This document shows, one piece after another, positions 1 to 8,715 of a stretch of DNA of 64,000 nt; position 1 is the stretch's first letter, and the number at the start of each line of letters is the position of its first letter. Below the pieces are notes generated by a model. It searched no databases, was not told the DNA's origin, and saw only the letters and a program-made list of their open reading frames with translations. The stretch spans positions 64,001 through 128,000 of the forward strand of contig JAKMFW010000100.1 in NCBI GenBank assembly GCA_022425325.1, in the 5' to 3' direction. This DNA is from Acidimicrobiales bacterium. GTDB taxonomy: Bacteria > Actinomycetota > Acidimicrobiia > Acidimicrobiales > Aldehydirespiratoraceae. The position numbers and the translations under genes are program-made.

Positions 1-1362
1 GGTGTCCGCACCGGTCGTGAGTGGAAGCGCTCGTCGACGTCGGCGGCCGTGCGCCAGAACCGTCTCGACGACACACCTGTGTACGAGACATGGATGCGGG
101 TCCCGGGCGGCGATGTCATCCAGCGGTCGGCGGTCGTCACCGATGGCAATGGCCACGCCCTGGTGTGGCAGTTCGAGAACGCCTCGCCCGACGCCGTCGT
201 GGTCGCCGTCGTCGGACTCACACAGGGCCGCGTCCACGCCGAATTGTCGTGCACCGAACTCGATGGCGTGCCCTGGATCCGGCCGTGTGTCGATGCCGGT
301 GCGGTCGTCGCCGGGCCGGAAATCTGGTCCCTGGTGGAAGCCGATCCCACTGCCGCGTCGGCCGACGGCGAGAACGAAGCTGCCGTGCTCGTCCCGCTCC
401 CACACCGTCAGACCATCACGGTGCTCGTGTCGATCACCGGCGACCTGCCGGCTCGCCCCACTGCCCCCGAGGACGTCGCGGCGGGGTGGAAGGCGATCAC
501 CGCCGACGCCATGACGGTCGATGTGCCCGACGTCGATCTGTCCGCCGCCTGGCGCCGAGTGCTGGGTGATCTCGTGCTCGCCGTCGGTGACGACGACCCG
601 ATCGCCGCCGGCGAAGCTGCCTGGTGGCTCGACCTGGCCGGCATGCACGACGAAGCCGACCGGGGCCGCGAGGCGGTCCTCGCCGCCGCCGACCGTGACC
701 GACTCGGCTCCGACGCTGCCGTCGTGGCCCTTCGAGCGCTTGCGTCGAAGGATCTGCGTCAGGGCGCATCGTCGGCGCTCGCCGAGGTCGCCGGCCCGCT
801 TGCCAAGCTCGCCCGCGATCGACTCGACCGTCAGACCGTGTCGCTCGTCGCCCGGGCGCTCGATGGCGCTCATCCCGGAGCCGCCGCCGATGCCCGTGCC
901 CTGCTCGACACGCTGACCCTCGCAGATCGGGCCATGAGCTCCGCCGTGGCCCGTGGTGCCGAGCGAGTGCTCGGTCATCTCTTCCGCGACATCGATCTCG
1001 TCGAACGGATCGACATGTTGCCCGAGGTGCCGACGACCTGGTTCGGTCAGCCGATCGACGTTCGTGGCATGGTGACCGGCCTCGGTTCGCTCTCGTTCAG
1101 TGTCCGATGGCACCGCGAACGCCCTGCGGTCCTGTGGCAACGCGACGGTGGCCCCGACGGTGCCGTACTCCGCTGCCCCGGCCTCGATCCGGACTGGTCG
1201 AGCTCCGAACGGTCCGGCGAGGCGCTGCTCGCGGCACCGGCTGGGTCCGAGACGCTGCTCGTCGCTGATGTGGATGAGGTGCCTACCGCACCACCGGCCT
1301 CCGAGGTGCAGCGGGAAGGTGTCCGGCTCGACCCGAACGATCCGCCACCGTCGCTGTCGTGA
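1..1362 (+). CDS. Hypothetical protein, 5' end outside window
   Basis: The frame is open from the first base, so the true start lies upstream of the window; at least 453 residues are present. The N-terminal part (about 150 visible residues) is rich in short beta-like stretches. The remainder is Ala/Leu-rich helical sequence that could form helical repeats. I see no catalytic motif, signal peptide or membrane segment and do not recognise the family. Its TGA stop overlaps the GTG start of the RNase HII gene (GTGA), which suggests translational coupling. No function is proposed. Confidence 0.75.
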   Translation, partial: GVRTGREWKRSSTSAAVRQNRLDDTPVYETWMRVPGGDVIQRSAVVTDGNGHALVWQFENASPDAVVVAVVGLTQGRVHAELSCTELDGVPWIRPCVDAGAVVAGPEIWSLVEADPTAASADGENEAAVLVPLPHRQTITVLVSITGDLPARPTAPEDVAAGWKAITADAMTVDVPDVDLSAAWRRVLGDLVLAVGDDDPIAAGEAAWWLDLAGMHDEADRGREAVLAAADRDRLGSDAAVVALRALASKDLRQGASSALAEVAGPLAKLARDRLDRQTVSLVARALDGAHPGAAADARALLDTLTLADRAMSSAVARGAERVLGHLFRDIDLVERIDMLPEVPTTWFGQPIDVRGMVTGLGSLSFSVRWHRERPAVLWQRDGGPDGAVLRCPGLDPDWSSSERSGEALLAAPAGSETLLVADVDEVPTAPPASEVQREGVRLDPNDPPPSLS

Positions 1363-2054
1363 GCTCGAGAGCGCCGCAGCTGCGCGGAGCGTTGAAGGCG
1401 AAGGCGCCCGGCCTTCGGGTCGAACGCGCACGCTGGGATGCCGGCGATGAGATCGTCGTCGGTATCGACGAGGTCGGTCGCGGGGCCTGGGCTGGGCCAC
1501 TCACGCTGGCTGCCGTCGTCGTACCGCGTGACAAGCGGCTCTACAAGGTGCGTGACTCCAAGATGCTCACTGCCGGAGAGCGTGAGGTCATGTTCGACCG
1601 GGTGAACGAATGGGCCGACCATGTCAGCGTCGCCCATGCAAGCCAGGCCGAGTGCGACGAACTCGGCATGTCGGCAGCCCAGAAGCTTGCGGCGCAGCGG
1701 GCCATCAGCGGGCTCGGTATCGCAGTGGATCATGTCCTCGTCGACGGCAACTGGGACTTCGTCGAAACCCACCCCGCCACGATGCTGGTGAAGGGCGACA
1801 CCGTCTCGTTGTCGATCGCTGCGGCATCGATCGTCGCCAAGGTCACCCGCGACCGCATGATGGAGCGCTGGCACCGCATCTATCCGGCGTACGCCTTTGC
1901 CGGAAACAAGGGGTACCCGTGCCCCCGCCACAAGGCGGCGCTCGCCGGGTTCGGCCCCTCGGCGATCCATCGTCGACGCTGGGCGTTCATGGACGACCTC
2001 CGCTGGACCGGCCAGGCCCGCACCGTCGACGACACCCAGCTCGGTCTGTTCTGA
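1359..2054 (+). CDS. rnhB: Ribonuclease HII
   Basis: RNase HII (231 aa) nicks the RNA strand of RNA-DNA hybrids and removes single ribonucleotides misinserted in DNA. The family signature GIDEVGRGAWAGP near residue 34 carries the first two metal-binding acidic residues (Asp, Glu). Further acidic residues sit in the RDSKMLTAGER segment and in VLVDGNWDF. The later VKGDT and AASIVAKVTRDR motifs are also typical. The length is normal for the family. The start is GTG in a GTGA overlap with the preceding gene, so the two genes are probably co-transcribed. Confidence 0.95.
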   Translation: MSSRAPQLRGALKAKAPGLRVERARWDAGDEIVVGIDEVGRGAWAGPLTLAAVVVPRDKRLYKVRDSKMLTAGEREVMFDRVNEWADHVSVAHASQAECDELGMSAAQKLAAQRAISGLGIAVDHVLVDGNWDFVETHPATMLVKGDTVSLSIAAASIVAKVTRDRMMERWHRIYPAYAFAGNKGYPCPRHKAALAGFGPSAIHRRRWAFMDDLRWTGQARTVDDTQLGLF

Positions 2055-2056
2055 TC

Positions 2057-2416
2057 GTGCTCGACCGTCTCCGCGCCTGGCCGGCGTTCACCGTCTTGAT
2101 CGGCTGGACGCTCTTCCTGTGGGCGTCGCGCACCCGAAACGTCGTGTCGAACGATGCACTGTCGGCCTGGGGGACTGCCTGGCGCCTCGGGGTGGTCGTC
2201 GTCTTCGTCGCGTTGGCCGTGGGCGCGCTTCGTCGATCCGCTCGGAATCGGGTCCTGCCGGTCCTGATCTGGTGGACGATCGGCTACTGGCTCGTCCGCG
2301 GTGGCGGGATCGTGCTCGACGCCAACCACGATGCCTCGTTCAAGGTCGTCCACTCGGTGCTGATGGTCATCTCGATCGGTGCTGCGATGTGGGTCTGGCG
2401 GACGCGGAGTCGCTAG
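2057..2416 (+). CDS. Small four-helix membrane protein, hypothetical
   Basis: This 119-aa protein has four predicted hydrophobic segments: roughly residues 9-24, 38-55, 65-83 and 95-113. It has no cysteine pair, no long soluble domain and no signature I recognise. GTG at 2057 lies 2 nt after the rnhB stop and suits the hydrophobic first helix, so it is probably the third gene of the rnhB operon. The next gene overlaps its 3' end only with its promoter. Function unknown. Confidence 0.65.
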   Translation: MLDRLRAWPAFTVLIGWTLFLWASRTRNVVSNDALSAWGTAWRLGVVVVFVALAVGALRRSARNRVLPVLIWWTIGYWLVRGGGIVLDANHDASFKVVHSVLMVISIGAAMWVWRTRSR

Positions 2417-2429
2417 TCTTCGAGGCGCT

Positions 2430-2759
2430 ATGGGACAGCCGGTCACCCTCATCACGACATCGTCGCCCCGTCCGGGCATCCTGCGTTTCGAGCTGAATCG
2501 CAGCCTCACCGGGATGGGTCACGTCCGCTACGAGATGGGCGACGAGATCCGAGCCGATGATCCGGCCTCCGAGCTGGCCAAGCGGCTCTTCGATGCCGGT
2601 GGCGTCTCGGCAGTGCACGTCTTCGGCTCCATGGTCACGGTCACGCTCGCCTCGTCGGACTTCGGTGATCTCGAGACCGTGATCGGCGGGCTGTACACGT
2701 ACTATCTCCCGGGCGTGGAGATCCCGTCCGACGAGGAACTCATCGCCATGGTCGAATAG
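2430..2759 (+). CDS. Nfu/NifU N-terminal domain protein
   Basis: The 109-aa protein matches the Nfu N-terminal domain throughout. It has the beta-strand RFELNRSLTG, the spacer with SELAKRLFDAGGV, and the strand VHVFGSMVTVTLAS. In full-length Nfu scaffolds this domain precedes a CxxC-containing NifU-like domain that carries the Fe-S cluster. Here it stands alone and has no cysteine, so it cannot bind a cluster itself and may act as a partner or regulatory subunit (inference). TAGTCT at 2414-2419 sits 10 nt before the ATG, suggesting a leaderless transcript. Confidence 0.75.
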   Translation: MGQPVTLITTSSPRPGILRFELNRSLTGMGHVRYEMGDEIRADDPASELAKRLFDAGGVSAVHVFGSMVTVTLASSDFGDLETVIGGLYTYYLPGVEIPSDEELIAMVE

Positions 2760-2788
2760 CCGGCGGCGTCTCGCCTCTAGTAGACGCG

Positions 2789-3409
2789 TCAGCCAGCCCA
2801 GCGGCGCACCCAGGCGTGCATCGCGATGCCGGCGGCGACACCGGCATTGATGCTGCGGGTCGAGCCGAACTGGGCGATGGAACACACCTGCTCGGCGGCG
2901 GCATGGGCGGCGGCCGACAGGCCGGGACCCTCCTGGCCGAAGAGCAGGAGGCATCGCTGGGGCAGTTCGGTCGACTCGATCGGCACGGATCCCGGCAGAT
3001 TGTCGACCCCGATCACCGGAAGCGGGCCGTCGTCGTGGGCAGCAGTCCAGTCGAGTAACGACTCGACCGATTCGTGGTGGCGGACGTGCTGGTAGACGTC
3101 GGTCATCATCGCGCCGCGCCGGTTCCAGTTCCGTTTCCCGACGATGTGCACCTCGGCGGCCAGAAACGCGTTCGCGGTCCGCACCACCGTGCCGATGTTG
3201 CGGTCGTGTTCCCAGTTCTCGATCGCAACGTGAAACGGATGCCGACGGGTGTCGAGGTCGGCGACGATCGCCTCGACCGACCAGTAGCGGTAGACGTCGA
3301 GCACATTGCGGCGATCACCCTCGGCCAACAACACCGGATCGAGGCGTGGGTCGTCGGGCCACGGGTCGGGATGAGGCCCGACACCGACGGTCGGCTCGGG
3401 CTCGCTCAC
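2789..3409 (-). CDS. TrmH/SpoU-family RNA 2'-O-methyltransferase
   Basis: This 206-aa SPOUT-fold enzyme is predicted to methylate a ribose 2'-OH in tRNA or rRNA using S-adenosylmethionine. All three SpoU motifs are visible: NIGTVVRTANAF with the catalytic Arg, LLFGQEGPGLS, and the knot motif STRSINAGVAAGIAMHAW. The target nucleotide cannot be told from sequence. The GTG start overlaps the htpX stop in a GTGA junction, so it is the second gene of an htpX operon. Its 3' end faces the Nfu-domain gene across 29 nt. Confidence 0.88.
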   Translation of the reverse strand: MSEPEPTVGVGPHPDPWPDDPRLDPVLLAEGDRRNVLDVYRYWSVEAIVADLDTRRHPFHVAIENWEHDRNIGTVVRTANAFLAAEVHIVGKRNWNRRGAMMTDVYQHVRHHESVESLLDWTAAHDDGPLPVIGVDNLPGSVPIESTELPQRCLLLFGQEGPGLSAAAHAAAEQVCSIAQFGSTRSINAGVAAGIAMHAWVRRWAG

Positions 3410-4707
3410 GATGCGCGGCGTGCGCCGGCGTCGCAGAGATCGTTGCCGCCGGGGATCGTGTGGACGTGTTCGGTCCAGTCCGAGCCGTTCCAGTAGCGCA
3501 GGGTTGCGGGTTCACCCGACGGGTCGGCGTACCAACCGGCCCGGGCGTGATCGGGGTCGTCGTCCTCGTCGGCGACCTCACCGGCACCGGCGAAGATCGA
3601 GTCGAGATCGACGGAGCGGGCGGCTGCACCCTCGAAGAGCGCCGTACGGCCCGGAGTCTCGACCATGGCGGCCACCGACTCGGGGTGGTTGCGGTCGTCC
3701 TGCATGGTGCGCAGCGCCTCGGACACGGCCGGGTCGCGGCCCTCGTACGGCGGCATGCCCTCCATCTCGCGAAGGATGTTGATCCGTTCGGCGAGGGGTG
3801 GATGGGTCGAGAAGCGGTCGTTGAACTTGCGGCCGCGGTCGTCGGTTTCGTGGTCGTCGGGCGACTCGATCCACAGGTGCGAGGTGGCGTGGGAGGTGCG
3901 CTTCACGACGGTGATGTCGGCGTCGAGTTTCTCGAGTGCGCTGCGGAGACCGCCCGGGTAGCGGGTGATCTCGACCGCGGTGGCATCAGCGAGTGACTCT
4001 CGGCTGCGCGACACCGCGGCCTTGAGCAGGGTTGCTGCGAGTGGGGCGAGAACCGCAACGAAGACGATCGCGGCCAGGACGATCAGCAACATGGCGCCGT
4101 TGTTGTCGTTGTTGCTGCTGCGGCTTCGGTGTGAGGCGCCTCCGCCGGTGACGCCACCCCAGTAGAGCATCCGGAAAAAGATGTCGGAGATCATCGCGAT
4201 GGCGCCGACGGTGGCGACGGCGACGGTCATCACCAAGATGTCGCCATTGCGGATGTGGGCAACTTCGTGGGCGATCACCCCTTCGAGTTCCGCCCGGTTC
4301 ATCTTGTCCATCAAGCCCGTGGTGACGGCAACCGCTGCGTTGTCGGCGTTGCGGCCGGTGGCGAAGGCGTTGGGGGAGGGGTCGTGGACGACGTAGACAC
4401 CCGGCTTGGGGACGCCGGCAGCGATCGAGACCTCCTCGACCAGATTGTGCAGGCGCCCGAATTCCTCTCGAGCGGCTGGTTTCGCCCGTGTGGCGGTGAG
4501 GGCGATGGACGCCGAGGAGAAGTACGAACTGAACGAGATGCCGAACGAGAGCGTGACGGCGAACATCACGCCGATGAGTCCACCGCCCACGATGATGCTG
4601 ACGGCGATGCCGACCAGCGCAAGCAGGACGAAGAACGAGAACATCAGCACCCAGGTTCGACGCCGGTTCTGGGCAATCAGGTCGTAGAAGTCGGGCCGCT
4701 CAGCCAT
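3406..4707 (-). CDS. htpX: HtpX-type membrane zinc metalloprotease with C-terminal DUF2510
   Basis: HtpX is an M48 peptidase that degrades misfolded membrane proteins. The zinc motif HEVAH is at residues 147-151. Two hydrophobic segments lie near residues 18-70 and two more follow the zinc motif, with the third ligand expected in SRESLADATAVE. At 433 aa it is about 140 residues longer than typical HtpX. The extra C-terminus ends in a DUF2510-like module (AGWYADPSG...RYWNGSDWTEH), an actinobacterial add-on of unknown role. TACGGT at 4719-4714 is 6 nt before the ATG, pointing to leaderless expression. Confidence 0.9.
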   Translation of the reverse strand: MAERPDFYDLIAQNRRRTWVLMFSFFVLLALVGIAVSIIVGGGLIGVMFAVTLSFGISFSSYFSSASIALTATRAKPAAREEFGRLHNLVEEVSIAAGVPKPGVYVVHDPSPNAFATGRNADNAAVAVTTGLMDKMNRAELEGVIAHEVAHIRNGDILVMTVAVATVGAIAMISDIFFRMLYWGGVTGGGASHRSRSSNNDNNGAMLLIVLAAIVFVAVLAPLAATLLKAAVSRSRESLADATAVEITRYPGGLRSALEKLDADITVVKRTSHATSHLWIESPDDHETDDRGRKFNDRFSTHPPLAERINILREMEGMPPYEGRDPAVSEALRTMQDDRNHPESVAAMVETPGRTALFEGAAARSVDLDSIFAGAGEVADEDDDPDHARAGWYADPSGEPATLRYWNGSDWTEHVHTIPGGNDLCDAGARRAS

Positions 4708-4772
4708 GCGGTCACCGTACCGGTGCTGGGTTCGTTGCGGTGTCGCCCGCCATGGTTAGGGTTGCGCACGAC

Positions 4773-5303
4773 ATGGACGCCATCACCGCCTTGTATGCGT
4801 CAGCAGCGGTCGTGCTGGTGATCGCCGGGGCAGCGAAGGTGGTCCGTCCAGCGACTACCGCTGCGTTGATGGAGATGCTCGGCGCAGTCCTGCGCGGGTC
4901 GGTCCCCGGCACCCTCCTTGCGCGTGCGCTCGGGCTTGCCGAGATCACGCTCGGAATCGCCACCCTGTTGACCGACGTGGCGGCGTTTCGTGTTGTTGTC
5001 GGCGTCCTCTACGTCGTGTTCGCCCTGGCGGTGTGGCGGGCGATATCGGTCGGTGCCACGTCGTGCGGCTGTTTCGGCCGTGTCGACGCGCCGCCGACGT
5101 GGCTGCACGTCTTCGGCAACCTCGCCCTCGCGGCGTGCTCGTTCGGTGCGGTCGCCGGCCGTTCTCCGCTCGAGGTCATGGAGGACCAGCCCGCCGCCGG
5201 TGTCGGCTTCGTTGCTGCGGTCGGTGTGCTTGCCGGGCTCGAACTCGTTGCGTTCACGGCCCTGCCCGGAGCCCGCAAGTCCGCTCGGGTGACGCGTTCC
5301 TGA
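4773..5303 (+). CDS. MauE/DoxX-like redox membrane protein
   Basis: The 176-aa protein has about five hydrophobic segments and a conserved TSCGCFGRVD loop near residue 90. That CGCFG motif is typical of MauE-like proteins of the DoxX superfamily, which are thought to pass reducing equivalents across the membrane to periplasmic thioredoxin-like partners. No MauD or thioredoxin gene is adjacent. I chose the ATG at 4773 because TAGGGT at 4757-4762 sits 10 nt upstream, the usual leaderless geometry in this window; upstream starts would place this box inside the gene. Confidence 0.75.
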   Translation: MDAITALYASAAVVLVIAGAAKVVRPATTAALMEMLGAVLRGSVPGTLLARALGLAEITLGIATLLTDVAAFRVVVGVLYVVFALAVWRAISVGATSCGCFGRVDAPPTWLHVFGNLALAACSFGAVAGRSPLEVMEDQPAAGVGFVAAVGVLAGLELVAFTALPGARKSARVTRS

Positions 5304-5334
5304 GCGCCCCCGATCCCGCACCGGCTGACCCCGA

Positions 5335-6177
5335 TTACCGAGCTTGGCAGGCCGGGCACCAGGTGGTCGTGCGAGCGTCGATGACCCGGGTACGGAGCTC
5401 CTCGCCACAGCGCAGGCACGGTTCGCCTCCTCGTCCGTAGCAGGCGAGTTCGTGCTGATTGCCGCCCTGCGCGCCGTCGGAGTCGACATAGTCCCGAAGG
5501 GTCGTGCCGCCATGCGCAAGACCGGATTCGAGTGCCCGCCGGATCGCGACGACGAGCTCATCGGCTCGTTGGCGTGAGAGCCGCCGGGTCGCCGGGTTGA
5601 TGCGGGCATCCCACAGCGCCTCGTCGGCGTAGATGTTGCCGACACCGGCGACTACCCGCTGTGCCAGCAGGATGGTCTTGAGGTGCCGGTCGCTGCGTTT
5701 CACGAACGCGGCGAGGTGCTTGCCGTTGAAGTCGGGATTCCATGGCTCGGGTCCCAAGGCGTGAAGTGTCGGGATGTTGCGGTAGTCGCCTGTGTCGACG
5801 ACGTGGATGCGCCCGAAGCGGCGGATGTCGTGGAACGTCAACACCCGGTCGTCATCGAGGCGCCACCAGGCCCGCAGGTGCGGCTCGGTGGCCGGGTCGT
5901 CGAGTGCAAGCGCACTGCCGGGTTCGTGGACGGCGAGGCGACCGGTCATTCCGAGATGGACGACCAGTTCCCGCGGTGGTCCACCGTCGGCGCCCGGGTC
6001 GAGGTCGAACAGCAGATACTTGCCGCGTCGACGGGCGCTAACGATCTCCGTGCCGACGGCGTCGAGTGCCGGTGTGAACTTTGCCGACCAATGGGCACCT
6101 GCGTCGACGATCGCTGCGTCGATCAGCTTTGGTTCGAGTTGTCGACGGATCGTCTCGACCTCGGGCAGTTCGGGCAC
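5335..6177 (-). CDS. mutM: Formamidopyrimidine-DNA glycosylase (Fpg)
   Basis: MutM removes oxidised purines such as 8-oxoguanine and cleaves the abasic site. The N-terminus after the initiator Met is PELPEVET, giving the catalytic Pro1 and Glu2. A Lys in the RRRGKYLLFDL strand is the usual third active residue. The helix-two-turn-helix reads VAGVGNIYADEALW, and the C-terminal zinc finger has Cys pairs CLRC and CPAC. At 280 aa it is full length. GTG at 6177 follows TAGGGT (6189-6184) by 6 nt, a leaderless arrangement. A second family member lies at 50.9 kb. Confidence 0.95.
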   Translation of the reverse strand: MPELPEVETIRRQLEPKLIDAAIVDAGAHWSAKFTPALDAVGTEIVSARRRGKYLLFDLDPGADGGPPRELVVHLGMTGRLAVHEPGSALALDDPATEPHLRAWWRLDDDRVLTFHDIRRFGRIHVVDTGDYRNIPTLHALGPEPWNPDFNGKHLAAFVKRSDRHLKTILLAQRVVAGVGNIYADEALWDARINPATRRLSRQRADELVVAIRRALESGLAHGGTTLRDYVDSDGAQGGNQHELACYGRGGEPCLRCGEELRTRVIDARTTTWCPACQAR

Positions 6178-6236
6178 GGCTGCACCCTACGCCCGCCGCG
6201 TCCTCCCCGAGACGCCACCGGTAGGCTCAGCCGCCC

Positions 6237-7490
6237 GTGCCCGACCATCACCACGACTCCCCGGACCCCGCCCTCGCCTCCCTGATCGCAGATGCGATCG
6301 AGCAGGCCGACGAGCTGCCCGACCTCGACGCTGTTCGTGCCGAGGTCTGGGCTGCCGACCTCGTCGCGCTCGCAGCCGAGATCGATCCCGAGGGGCCTGC
6401 AGCGGTGGTCGAGGCACTCGCCGTCGCCGGTGGCTCGGGTCCTGCCGCTGGGCTCTGGGCGATCGACGCCGTGTCGGATCTCGTCGACCTCGGCGACCCC
6501 GCGCTCGAACCGGCACCGACCTGGGCCGATCAGTTGCTGACGTCGATCTGCGAGGCGGCGTGGATCGTCGGCGACTGGCGGGGCGATTCGGCAGCGTTCC
6601 GCTTCGTCGATGCTGCCGACGAACGCCACGTGCTCGTCCTTGACCTGGTCCCCGGTGCAGGTGACACCGGTGAGACGATCGGCGAGGCCACGGTCGGCCC
6701 CGCCGAACTTCTCGACGCCACGGCGGACGAGTCCGCAGGTCTGAAGAGCCGTTCGGTCCCGGCGCCCGAACTGGCAGAGCGGGTCGCCCGGGCGATGCGG
6801 TCGACGTCTGAACCATCGGCGTCGTTCGTTGCTGTCGGTCGGGTGGTGCTGGCTCGACTCTCGTCCTTCGGCATCGACGACCTCGAACCGCCTGTCTGGA
6901 TCGAACCCGATGTGCCTGCTCTTCCGGAGCGGGATCCCGACGACGACGCGTGGGCTGCGGACGTGGTGCGCCGCGCCCTCGGTGAGCCTCTGACACCGGA
7001 CGCACTCGATCCGGCTGCCGTCGGCGCTGCCGCCGCGACCCTGCGCGCTGCAGCCGACACCGATGACGAACTTGCCCAGTGGTTGGCCGCTTCGGTCGGG
7101 CCCATCGATCTCGACGAATCCGACGCCGATGTCGTACTCGCCGTGCTTGCTGCCGCAGTCGCGCCGGCATCGCTCATGCCGTTGACCGGCGATGCCCGAC
7201 AGGCCGTGCTGGAACTCGAGTTCGCCGACTGGCTCGGCGCTGTGCTCGGAGTCGTGCGGGCCGGCACCGGGACTCATGTCGACCCCGACGTCCTGGTCGA
7301 TCACGTGAACCGTTGTCCGGAGGTCACGTCGACGATCCCGAAGAGCGACCGGGCTCGGGTCGCCTGGGCGTTCGCTGTGGCGGTCGAGGCCTGGGGCCCC
7401 CTCGGTGTGGTCGACCCCGACAACTGCCTGACCGACTTCGGCGCCGCGGTGCTGCCGGCTGCGCTGGTGCGGGCCTGGCAACCGATCTGA
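6237..7490 (+). CDS. Acidic hypothetical protein
   Basis: A 417-aa strongly acidic, Ala/Asp/Glu-rich soluble protein without membrane segments or cysteine motifs. Only scattered segments look structured, for example a Trp-rich stretch near residues 105-130 and a helical C-terminus. I do not recognise the family. The GTG start at 6237 is chosen because TAGGCT (6222-6227) lies 9 nt upstream. It diverges from mutM across 59 nt, with separate -10 boxes for each direction. No function can be assigned. Confidence 0.7.
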   Translation: MPDHHHDSPDPALASLIADAIEQADELPDLDAVRAEVWAADLVALAAEIDPEGPAAVVEALAVAGGSGPAAGLWAIDAVSDLVDLGDPALEPAPTWADQLLTSICEAAWIVGDWRGDSAAFRFVDAADERHVLVLDLVPGAGDTGETIGEATVGPAELLDATADESAGLKSRSVPAPELAERVARAMRSTSEPSASFVAVGRVVLARLSSFGIDDLEPPVWIEPDVPALPERDPDDDAWAADVVRRALGEPLTPDALDPAAVGAAAATLRAAADTDDELAQWLAASVGPIDLDESDADVVLAVLAAAVAPASLMPLTGDARQAVLELEFADWLGAVLGVVRAGTGTHVDPDVLVDHVNRCPEVTSTIPKSDRARVAWAFAVAVEAWGPLGVVDPDNCLTDFGAAVLPAALVRAWQPI

Positions 7491-7523
7491 GCCGGGGACG
7501 ATCGCTGGTCTAGCCTCGCCGTC

Positions 7524-8648
7524 ATGCAGATCGCTCCGTTCGGTGTCGAGCAGTGGATGAACGAATACGAGACCCGCTGCCGACACAACCTGGCCGAGAC
7601 CTGCTGTGACTCGATCACCGTCGAGGAGCTCCTGCAGTTGTCAGGTCAGAGCCCCGAGCATCTCCACGAACTCCTCGACATGAAGCTGACCTACGGCGCC
7701 ATCGAGGGATCCGATCGTCTGCGCTCGGCCATCGCCGCCCTGTACGAGCACCAGACCGGCGAGAACACGCTGGTCACCCACGGTGCCATCGGGGCGAATC
7801 AGCTCGTGTACCTGGCCCTGGTCGAGCCGGGCGACCATGTCGTATCGGTCGTGCCGAGCTATCAGCAACACACGTCGATCCCCGAGTCGCTCGGCGCGAA
7901 GGTCACCCAGGTGCCCCTGCGCGAGGAGCGCGGTTGGCAGCTCGATGTCGACGAGCTCGTCGGCGCGATCACGCCAGGAACGAAGGTCGTCTCGCTCACC
8001 AACCCGAACAACCCGACCGGAGCACTGCTCGAGCGGTCGACGCTGCAGACGATTGCCGATGCGTGTGAGCGAGCCGGCGCCTGGCTGCTCTGCGATGAGG
8101 TCTACCGGGGCATCGATCAGCGGGGGAGTGGGACGACGGTGTCGGTGGTCGATCTCTCCGATCGGGCGATCGCCGTCGGGTCGATGTCGAAAGCGTTCTC
8201 GCTCGCCGGGCTTCGCCTCGGTTGGATCACCGGCCCAGCCGGGCTTCTGCACGACGTCACGATCCACCGCGACTACAACACGATCAGTGTCGGCATGATC
8301 GACGACCATCTTGCGTCGCTCGCGCTGGAGAACGCCGAGGCGATCCTCGATCGCAACCGGGCGCTCGTGCGAGCCAACCTCGCCACGCTCGCTGCCTGGG
8401 TCGAGACGGAGTCCCGTGTCTCGTGGACCCGTCCTCAGGGTGGCACGGTCACCTTGCTGCGCTACGCCGCCGACCTGACCTCCCGCGAATTCTGTGTCGG
8501 CCTCGTGGAGGGCGCTGGGAGTGTGATGTTCACGCCGGGCAGCGCCTTGGGCATGGAGGGCTTCGTCCGGGTCGGTTTCGGGAACAACACCGCGGCCTTC
8601 GACGTCGGCCTGCCGCTCGTCACCGAGTACCTCGACACGTTGAGCTGA
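7524..8648 (+). CDS. PLP-dependent class I/II aminotransferase
   Basis: A 374-aa fold-type I aminotransferase. The PLP lysine lies in SMSKAFSLAGLRLGW (about residue 222). The NPNNPTG motif and the cofactor Asp in LLCDEVYRG are in their normal places, and an Arg near the C-terminus (GFVRVGFGNN) can bind the substrate carboxylate. It is closest in feel to the broad AspC-like group that includes capreomycidine-synthase-type enzymes, but its substrate cannot be read from sequence or neighbours. TAGCCT (7511-7516) is 7 nt before the ATG. Confidence 0.88.
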   Translation: MQIAPFGVEQWMNEYETRCRHNLAETCCDSITVEELLQLSGQSPEHLHELLDMKLTYGAIEGSDRLRSAIAALYEHQTGENTLVTHGAIGANQLVYLALVEPGDHVVSVVPSYQQHTSIPESLGAKVTQVPLREERGWQLDVDELVGAITPGTKVVSLTNPNNPTGALLERSTLQTIADACERAGAWLLCDEVYRGIDQRGSGTTVSVVDLSDRAIAVGSMSKAFSLAGLRLGWITGPAGLLHDVTIHRDYNTISVGMIDDHLASLALENAEAILDRNRALVRANLATLAAWVETESRVSWTRPQGGTVTLLRYAADLTSREFCVGLVEGAGSVMFTPGSALGMEGFVRVGFGNNTAAFDVGLPLVTEYLDTLS

Positions 8649-8715
8649 GCGCACGACGAGCCGAGGCATCCGCCCCTCCACCTGAGGGTCACAGCCCCTG
8701 ACTACGGTCGGCGCC

